From contig CAMOHL010000027.1 in assembly GCA_946615295.1 (NCBI GenBank), forward strand, positions 1 through 8,503: a DNA stretch of 8,503 nt, given 5' to 3'. Under the pieces are notes generated by a model. The model had not been told where the DNA came from. It saw only the letters and a list, made by a program, of their open reading frames with translations, and made no database searches. This DNA comes from an uncultured Clostridia bacterium (GTDB lineage Bacteria; Bacillota; Clostridia; Christensenellales; UBA1242). Below are positions 1 to 4,629 of the stretch, one piece after another. The stretch's first letter is position 1, and each line of letters opens with the position of its first letter. A program made the translations under genes and the position numbers.

Positions 1-631
1 CAAATTTTGTTATTGCCTCTTTTCCTCTACCATCAAAACAAACATCCATCATTTGCCTGTTTTTGTTGCTTCTTGCAATGTTTGTGATTATCTCACCACT
101 ATCTTGCTTCAAATTGCCTTCAACAACAGCCATATAGTGCCTTTTGCATTCTTTTGTTTGAATTTGCCTTGCAAGTTCCAAATGTGCTTTGTCATTTTTT
201 GCAACAATCAAAAGCCCACTTGTATCTTTGTCTAGCCTATGCACAATGCCTGGTCTAAAACTACCATTAACACCACTCAATGTTCCATATCTATATGTGA
301 GTGCATTGACAAGGGTGCCACTATAATTTCCGACAGCTGGATGAACAACCATTCCCTGTGGTTTGTTTATAACAACAAGGTCATCATCTTCATACACAAC
401 ATCAATGTCAATATTTTCTGGGTTTGCAGTGAGTTCGTGTTTTTCTAAACTTTCAATCTCAATACAATCATTTTTTGAGACTTTGTATCCTGCCTTCACA
501 AATTTTTGATTGACTTTTATTTTGTTTTCGTCCAAAAGATTTTTTATTGCACTTCTAGTCATATCTAACTTTTCAGTCAAAAAAATATCTAACCTTTTGT
601 TTTCATTTTCTTCAACTATTATCTTTTGCAT
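1..631 (-). CDS. rluD: RluD-family 23S rRNA pseudouridine synthase (3' end cut by window edge)
   Basis: This enzyme converts specific uridines in RNA to pseudouridine; RluD-type members act on large-subunit rRNA in the cytoplasm. My translation gives 210 residues open to the window edge; the family is usually about 300 residues, so roughly the last third is missing. An S4 RNA-binding domain spans about residues 12-70 (RLDIFLTEKLD, then TRSAIKNLLDENKIKVNQ). The catalytic domain follows, with VINKPQGMVVHPA near residue 87 and the diagnostic HRLDKDTSGLL at 131-141, where D134 is the expected catalytic aspartate. Two adjacent in-frame ATGs exist (634 and 631). The AAGGA at 639-643 lies 7 nt from the second and 4 nt from the first, so I prefer 631. 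The start overlaps the end of lspA by 20 nt, suggesting translational coupling, and the lspA-rluD pairing matches lspA-ylyB of B. subtilis. The exact target uridines cannot be told from sequence. Confidence 0.93.
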   Translation of the reverse strand, partial: MQKIIVEENENKRLDIFLTEKLDMTRSAIKNLLDENKIKVNQKFVKAGYKVSKNDCIEIESLEKHELTANPENIDIDVVYEDDDLVVINKPQGMVVHPAVGNYSGTLVNALTYRYGTLSGVNGSFRPGIVHRLDKDTSGLLIVAKNDKAHLELARQIQTKECKRHYMAVVEGNLKQDSGEIITNIARSNKNRQMMDVCFDGRGKEAITKF

Positions 632-1250
632 CATCTATTCCTTTTTCTTCTTTTTTCGAACTTTTTGAATAATTTTCAACTTGAGATTTTATATCAATAT
701 TACTATTTTCTTCTTCGTTTTTTACAAAATTTTCGCAATCTGTTTTTACTGCCTGCTTTCTTTCTTTGACTGATGTAAATATCATATAAAGAAAAAGCAA
801 AGCAACACCAATTGTGAGTGAGATATCTGCAATGTTAAACACTGGAAAATTTATAAACTTGAAATAGACAAAATCTCTAACAAAACCAAATGCAATTCTA
901 TCAATCAAATTTCCGACAGCTCCTGCCAAAATTAGTCCTGTTGCAAATCCATATAACAATGACCTTTTTTTGTTTATGAAATCAAAAGCAATCAAAACAA
1001 GTAAAAATATTATTGTTGAAATAATTAGTAGCAACTGCTTGCCAGCAAAAAGAGAGAACCCTGCCCCCGTGTTTGTTGCTGGTGTGATAACCAAAAAATT
1101 GCCTATCAAACTTGTTTCAAACGAAATTAAGTTTCCACCTTCATCAAATCTAACAATCAATGCCTTTGTGAGTAGGTCGGCAAACAAAACCACTATAATT
1201 ATGATTAACTTCCACCAATAATTTTTAAGATATGTTTTCAATATTTTCAT
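612..1250 (-). CDS. lspA: Lipoprotein signal peptidase (signal peptidase II)
   Basis: LspA is the membrane aspartyl protease that removes the signal peptide of diacylglyceryl-modified prolipoproteins. The 212-residue protein shows the family pattern: a first hydrophobic helix (about 13-31) with the conserved D25 and K29, NTGAGFSLF at 60-68, GAVGNLIDR at 110-118 and FNIADISLTIG at 138-148. The expected catalytic dyad is D117 and D142. Four hydrophobic segments are visible, the last ending near residue 159. Members are usually 150-170 residues; this one has about 50 extra charged C-terminal residues (from about 162) rich in Lys, Glu, Asn and Ser, presumably cytoplasmic. An in-frame TGA lies five codons before the ATG, so the start cannot be further upstream. 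There is no Shine-Dalgarno sequence before it. The gene has its own promoter and overlaps the downstream rluD start. Confidence 0.96.
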   Translation of the reverse strand: MKILKTYLKNYWWKLIIIIVVLFADLLTKALIVRFDEGGNLISFETSLIGNFLVITPATNTGAGFSLFAGKQLLLIISTIIFLLVLIAFDFINKKRSLLYGFATGLILAGAVGNLIDRIAFGFVRDFVYFKFINFPVFNIADISLTIGVALLFLYMIFTSVKERKQAVKTDCENFVKNEEENSNIDIKSQVENYSKSSKKEEKGIDDAKDNS

Positions 1251-1256
1251 ATTATT

Positions 1257-1284
1257 ATTATATCATATAAATTACATTTTACAA
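1257..1284 (-). promoter_or_regulatory. Promoter for lspA (extended -10), possibly giving a leaderless mRNA
   Basis: On the minus strand a perfect TATAAT lies at 1262-1257 with an extended -10 TG at 1265-1264. A TTGTAA (4 of 6 to consensus) lies at 1284-1279, 16 nt upstream. The -10 box ends only 6 nt before the lspA ATG, so the usual +1 position would be the A of the start codon itself. No Shine-Dalgarno sequence exists in the gap, which fits a leaderless transcript. The gap to sepF is 51 nt. AT-rich DNA yields chance boxes, so this is an inference. Confidence 0.6.
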
Positions 1285-1301
1285 ATAAATAACAAATTTT
1301 A

Positions 1302-1640
1302 TTACAATGTTGCAAGTTTCACAGACTTTGGCATTATGACATAGAGTTGATTTTCTAGTCTTGATATTTTTGCCCTTATTGCATATAGGGCCCCACTCAA
1401 ATAGTCAACAATGCTTTGATATTGTGATTTTTTTACACTCGCAAAATTGATGATTATTGTTTGACCACCTGCCACACAATCTATGACTTTGTTTAGTTCC
1501 AAAATATCTTTTGGAGCATACACCACCAAACTTGTTGTGTCTATGCCATCATATTTTTTTATGCTTTCATCAACACTTACTTCTGTTTGTGCTTCTTTTT
1601 TCTTTACAAAATTGTTAACTATTGTCTTGATTAAACTCAT
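1302..1640 (-). CDS. sepF: Cell division protein SepF (short form)
   Basis: SepF is a cytoplasmic membrane-tethered protein that binds the C-terminal tail of FtsZ and helps organise the division septum. The 112-residue product begins with a short amphipathic segment (MSLIKTIVNNFVKKK) typical of the membrane-binding N-terminus. A variable linker follows to about residue 34, then the SepF core at about 36-106: SLVVYAPKDILE, GGQTIIINF at 58-66, SIVDYLSGALYAI at 76-88 and QLYVIMPKSVKL near the end. It is shorter than the roughly 150-residue B. subtilis protein, mainly in the linker. The start follows the stop of the upstream membrane-protein gene by 1 nt, and an AAGGA inside that gene's end serves as ribosome binding site, so the two are probably co-translated. 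Its position upstream of lspA and rluD resembles the region downstream of the Gram-positive division cluster, with divIVA and ileS missing here. Confidence 0.9.
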   Translation of the reverse strand: MSLIKTIVNNFVKKKEAQTEVSVDESIKKYDGIDTTSLVVYAPKDILELNKVIDCVAGGQTIIINFASVKKSQYQSIVDYLSGALYAIRAKISRLENQLYVIMPKSVKLATL

Positions 1641-1641
1641 A

Positions 1642-2427
1642 TCATTTCCTTATATCTTTTTGAAGTTTTTCAAAACTGACAAGTGAATTTACAATCGTAT
1701 ATTTTATGTCGCAGGATAAGTTTTGACTCAATACGAGAGCTGAAAGGTTTGAAATAACTTCGCTTAAATATATATTAACATAAGTAACAACAGCTGAACT
1801 ATTGTTTTTGAACTGTTTTGAAAGGTTTTCTTTGTCTATTTGACATTTTTCCTTAAACAATTGCATTTTGTTTTTTGCTTCGACAGCCAAAATTTCCTTT
1901 TTGTCAAAAGAAACAACAATATCATTCATTGTTTCAAAAAACCTATCAACAATTTCCAAAGAATATTTAAGTGTTTTTATTTGTTCATTTGTGAATTCAG
2001 CCGAAACAATCAACCTGTCAAACTTAACTTCTACAATTTCACAATCAAAATCAATATTGTTTGAAACAACTTTCTCTATATCAGCTTTTGAATTGTAGGC
2101 AGATGCTATCACATATAAGTTGTTATCTTTGCTATAAACAAACCCTGCCCCACCTTGATTTTGAACTTCACTTATGTTCATATTTACACTTGAATAACTA
2201 TCTGCTCTTTCCAAACTTAAAAAATAATAAGTTTTGCTATTGTATATCATATATTTGTTTAATTTGAAAAAAGAAAAAATGTTCAAGTTTGTTGTTAATA
2301 GATAGCCCCCTACTATTGCAACTGACAAAACCATAACAAAAACAAAGGTTACAAATATTTTGTTTTTCTTCGTTTTTTTTACATTTTTTTTGTAGATATA
2401 ACCATTTCCAACTTGAATTATTGGCAT
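1642..2427 (-). CDS. Unrecognised single-pass membrane protein, possible SPOR-like domain
   Basis: I cannot name this 261-residue protein. It has a Lys-rich N-terminal stretch (about 14-23), one hydrophobic segment (about 24-45) and a long remainder probably outside the cell. Residues about 91-122 (QGGAGFVYSK, then NLYVIASAYNSKADIEKVV) resemble the strand-helix pattern of SPOR domains, which bind peptidoglycan lacking stem peptides at division sites; this is a pattern match by eye only. The C-terminal half (about 145-261) looks mostly helical and has no motif I recognise. The start is placed at the ATG because GGAAGG lies 10 nt upstream of it; a TTG six codons earlier is in frame but overlaps that ribosome binding site. 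The TGA stop is 1 nt from the sepF ATG, so it heads the cluster and may work with SepF in division or wall remodelling. SpoIID- or SpoIIR-like alternatives were not supported by any motif. Confidence 0.72.
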   Translation of the reverse strand: MPIIQVGNGYIYKKNVKKTKKNKIFVTFVFVMVLSVAIVGGYLLTTNLNIFSFFKLNKYMIYNSKTYYFLSLERADSYSSVNMNISEVQNQGGAGFVYSKDNNLYVIASAYNSKADIEKVVSNNIDFDCEIVEVKFDRLIVSAEFTNEQIKTLKYSLEIVDRFFETMNDIVVSFDKKEILAVEAKNKMQLFKEKCQIDKENLSKQFKNNSSAVVTYVNIYLSEVISNLSALVLSQNLSCDIKYTIVNSLVSFEKLQKDIRK

Positions 2428-2459
2428 AAAAACTTGACCTTCCAAACAATAATTTATAA

Positions 2460-2487
2460 ACTATATATATGCTAGCCGAAATTGAAA
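2460..2487 (-). promoter_or_regulatory. Weak candidate promoter for the membrane protein-sepF cluster
   Basis: On the minus strand TATAGT (2465-2460, 5 of 6 to the -10 consensus) lies 16 nt downstream of TTTCAA (2487-2482, 3 of 6). The predicted transcript would start near 2453 and carry the GGAAGG ribosome binding site. A TATAAA at 2458-2453 is an alternative -10. A promoter must lie in this divergent gap, but the exact boxes are uncertain. Confidence 0.3.
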
Positions 2488-2526
2488 TTTGTTAAATAAC
2501 TTTGATATATATTGTTTAACAAATTT
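2485..2526. promoter_or_regulatory. Perfect 12-bp inverted repeat overlapping the groES -35 box (candidate operator)
   Basis: AAATTTGTTAAA at 2485-2496 is matched perfectly by TTTAACAAATTT at 2515-2526, with an 18-nt spacer. The right arm contains the groES -35 hexamer TTAACA, so a protein bound there would block RNA polymerase. The left arm presents the same TTAACA facing the divergent membrane-protein gene. It is not CIRCE (TTAGCACTC-N9-GAGTGCTAA), the usual HrcA operator of groESL in Bacillota. Although a T-run follows, the stem has only two G-C pairs and sits upstream of the promoter, so a terminator role is less likely. Confidence 0.5.
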
Positions 2527-2544
2527 TTTTGTTTGGTATATAAT
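2516..2544 (+). promoter_or_regulatory. SigA-type promoter of groES-groEL
   Basis: TTAACA at 2516-2521 (5 of 6 to consensus) and TATAAT at 2539-2544 (6 of 6) are separated by exactly 17 nt. The transcript should start near 2551, leaving a leader of about 16 nt that contains little besides the AAGGAGA ribosome binding site at 2554-2560. Confidence 0.75.
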
Positions 2545-2566
2545 AACAATATTAAGGAGATTTATT

Positions 2567-2851
2567 ATGACAATTAAACCATTGTTAGACAAGGTTGTTC
2601 TCGAACAACTAGAGGCAGAAGAAAAAACTTCAAGTGGCATTTTATTGCCAACAACAGCACAAGAAAAACCAAGTTATGCAAAAGTTGTTGCTGTTGGAGA
2701 GGGTGGCTTTGTTGACGGATATGAAGTCAAAATGCTCGTCAAAGTTGGCGACAAAGTTTTGTATTCAAAATATGCTGGAACTGAAGTGAAAATAGAAGAC
2801 AAAAAATATGTTATTGTTAAGCAAGCTGATATACTTGCTGTTATTGAATAG
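2567..2851 (+). CDS. groES: Co-chaperonin GroES (Hsp10)
   Basis: GroES forms the seven-membered lid that caps the GroEL ring and encloses the folding chamber. The product is 94 residues, the normal size, and begins with MTIKPLLDKVVLEQLEAEEK, matching the family start (xxRPLxDRVVV). The mobile loop that contacts GroEL is present as KTSSGILLPTTAQEKP (about 20-35). SYAKVVAVGEGG, VKVGDKVLYSKYAGTEVK and YVIVKQADILAVIE follow in the usual order. The reading frame is open further upstream, but AAGGAGA ends 6 nt before this ATG and the homology begins here, which fixes the start. groEL begins 8 nt after the stop, so the pair is one operon. Confidence 0.97.
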   Translation: MTIKPLLDKVVLEQLEAEEKTSSGILLPTTAQEKPSYAKVVAVGEGGFVDGYEVKMLVKVGDKVLYSKYAGTEVKIEDKKYVIVKQADILAVIE

Positions 2852-2859
2852 GAGATTTT

Positions 2860-4479
2860 ATGGCAAAGAAAATTATTTTTGGAGAAGAAGCAAGAAAAAA
2901 ATTGCAAGCAGGTGTTGATGCCGTTGCAAACACTGTTAAGATAACCATTGGTCCAAAGGGTAAGAATGTTGTTTTGGATAGACAATATGACACTCCTCTA
3001 ATCACCAATGATGGTGTTACCATTGCAAAAGACATTGAACTTGAAGACCCTTTTGAAAATATGGGAGCAAGTTTGCTAAAACAAGTTAGCATAAAAACAA
3101 ATGATGTTGCAGGAGATGGAACAACAACAAGTGCTGTTTTGGCACAAGCAATCATTCATGAAGGAATAAAAAATTTTGAAGCTGGTGCAAATCCAATTAT
3201 GCTAAAAAAGGGCATAACAAAAGCAACAGATGTTGTTGTTGAAGAGTTGAAAAAGCAAAGTATCCCTGTTGAAGGCAAAGATGAAATTGAACAAGTTGCA
3301 TCAATAAGTGCTGGCGACAATGAAATTGGAAAGTTGATTGCAACAGCATTTGAAAAGGTTGGAAAAGATGGAGTTATAACCGTTGAAGAAGGCAAAACAA
3401 TTGACACTACCCTAAAAATTTCTGCAGGTATGCAATTTGACAGGGGATATTTGAGCCCATATATGAGTACAAATATGGAAAAAATGGAAGCTGAACTCAA
3501 CGATTGCTATGTTTTGTTGACTGATAAAAAAATAAGCAATGTTCAAGAAATTTTGCCAATACTTGAACAAGTTGTAAAGCAAGGACTAAAACTTTTGATT
3601 GTTGCTGATGACATTGAAGGTGAAGCACTAACAACTTTGATTGTGAACAAGTTGAGAGGCACATTCAACTGTGTTGCCGTAAAAGCTCCAAGCTATGGCG
3701 ACAAAAGAAAGGAAATTTTGGAAGATATTGCAATTTTGACAGGTGCTACTGTTGTGAGTGAAGAAAAGGGATTGAACCTTGCTGAAACAACTCTTGAAAT
3801 GCTTGGAAGAGCAAAAACTGTAAAAGTTACAAAAGATTCAACAACAATTGTTGATGGATTTGGCGAAAAAACTGCTCTTGAAGATAGAAAACAAATTATC
3901 AAAGCACAAATTGAAAACACAACAAGTGATTTTGACAAAGAAAAACTTGTTGAAAGACTTGCAAAACTTTCTGGTGGTGTGGCTGTGATTAGTGTTGGCT
4001 GTGCAACAGAAGTTGAAATGAAAGAAAAGAAGTTGAGAATAGAAGATGCCCTTAGTGCAACAAAAGCAGCAAGTGAAGAAGGAATTGTTGCTGGTGGTGG
4101 AATTGCACTTTTACAGACAAAACCTGCCCTAAAAAACTATATTGAAACTCTCGTTGGAGATGAAAAAACAGGTGCAGAAATTGTTTTGAAGGCACTTGAA
4201 AGTCCAATAAGACAAATTGCAGAAAACAGCGGTGTTGATGGTGGAGTTATTATATACAACATAGAAAACAAAAATCAAAAAAACTATGGATATGATGCTT
4301 TAAACGAACAATATGTAGATATGATAAAAGCAGGAATTGTTGACCCAACAAAAGTAACAAGGTCTGCAATTCAAAATGCAACAAGTGTTGCAGGAACACT
4401 TCTAACAACTGAAACTTTGGTCGCTGAAATAAAAGACAAAAATGAACCAACTTCTCCACAAAATCCAAATATGTTTTAG
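2860..4479 (+). CDS. groEL: Chaperonin GroEL (Hsp60)
   Basis: GroEL is the ATP-driven double-ring chaperonin that folds cytoplasmic proteins with GroES. The 539-residue product is near the standard 540-550. The equatorial domain carries ITIGPKGKNVVLD (28-40) and the ATP site GDGTTT (85-90), with D86 equivalent to E. coli D87. The apical domain (about 190-375) includes AGMQFDRGYLSPYM (189-202) and the helix region EGEALTTLIVNKLRG. The second equatorial part includes RIEDALSATKAASEEGIVAGGG (393-414), where D396 corresponds to the ATPase residue D398 of E. coli. An AGGAG lies just before the ATG. The odd point is the C-terminus: it ends TSPQNPNMF instead of the Gly-Gly-Met repeats common in bacterial GroEL, although the frame runs normally to a TAG stop and shows no sign of truncation. 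A bidirectional terminator lies about 120 nt downstream. Confidence 0.98.
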   Translation: MAKKIIFGEEARKKLQAGVDAVANTVKITIGPKGKNVVLDRQYDTPLITNDGVTIAKDIELEDPFENMGASLLKQVSIKTNDVAGDGTTTSAVLAQAIIHEGIKNFEAGANPIMLKKGITKATDVVVEELKKQSIPVEGKDEIEQVASISAGDNEIGKLIATAFEKVGKDGVITVEEGKTIDTTLKISAGMQFDRGYLSPYMSTNMEKMEAELNDCYVLLTDKKISNVQEILPILEQVVKQGLKLLIVADDIEGEALTTLIVNKLRGTFNCVAVKAPSYGDKRKEILEDIAILTGATVVSEEKGLNLAETTLEMLGRAKTVKVTKDSTTIVDGFGEKTALEDRKQIIKAQIENTTSDFDKEKLVERLAKLSGGVAVISVGCATEVEMKEKKLRIEDALSATKAASEEGIVAGGGIALLQTKPALKNYIETLVGDEKTGAEIVLKALESPIRQIAENSGVDGGVIIYNIENKNQKNYGYDALNEQYVDMIKAGIVDPTKVTRSAIQNATSVAGTLLTTETLVAEIKDKNEPTSPQNPNMF

Positions 4480-4498
4480 TAAATAAAATACACAAATT

Positions 4499-4552
4499 CT
4501 TATAATTGTTGTATAATAAAAGCAAAAACATATAATCTACAATCATTATAAG
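4499..4552. repeat. Imperfect AT-rich inverted repeat downstream of groEL
   Basis: CTTATAATTGTTG at 4499-4511 pairs with CAATCATTATAAG at 4540-4552 with 11 of 13 positions matching. It lies in the 150-nt gap between two convergent genes, before the terminator. No gene is visible in the gap. The composition is very AT-rich, so chance is a real possibility; a role in mRNA 3'-end structure is possible. Confidence 0.3.
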
Positions 4553-4595
4553 TATTATATTGATAAAAAGCGAAATTTCAAAATTAAAAAAGCAC

Positions 4596-4624
4596 AAAAA
4601 AAACTTCCGTTTGGAAGTTTTTTT
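4596..4624. terminator. Bidirectional intrinsic terminator between groEL and the surface protein gene
   Basis: AACTTCC (4602-4608) and GGAAGTT (4613-4619) form a 7-bp stem around a GTTT loop, extended by an A-run on the left and a T-run on the right. Read on the plus strand it ends in seven or more T for groEL; read on the minus strand it ends in eight T for the surface protein gene, whose TAG stop lies 5 nt away. Confidence 0.9.
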
Positions 4625-4629
4625 GTTAT

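Noticed and set aside
53..448. Two plus-strand open frames (60 and 69 codons)
   Set aside because: They lie antisense to a clear RluD-family coding region and resemble nothing; they are shadows of that gene.
2428..2445. TTG start six codons upstream for the membrane protein
   Set aside because: The TTG GAA GGT codons contain the GGAAGG that best serves as ribosome binding site for the ATG at 2427.
2485..2530. Inverted repeat before groES read as an intrinsic terminator
   Set aside because: The stem is almost all A-T, the loop is 18 nt, and no gene runs into it from the left on the plus strand.
2489..2566. A longer groES start upstream of 2567
   Set aside because: The extension contains the promoter and inverted repeat, lacks a ribosome binding site, and GroES homology begins exactly at the ATG preceded by AAGGAGA.
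4250..4597. A 115-codon minus-strand frame opposite the groEL end
   Set aside because: It is antisense to conserved GroEL and crosses the terminator; its composition looks like a reverse-frame artefact.
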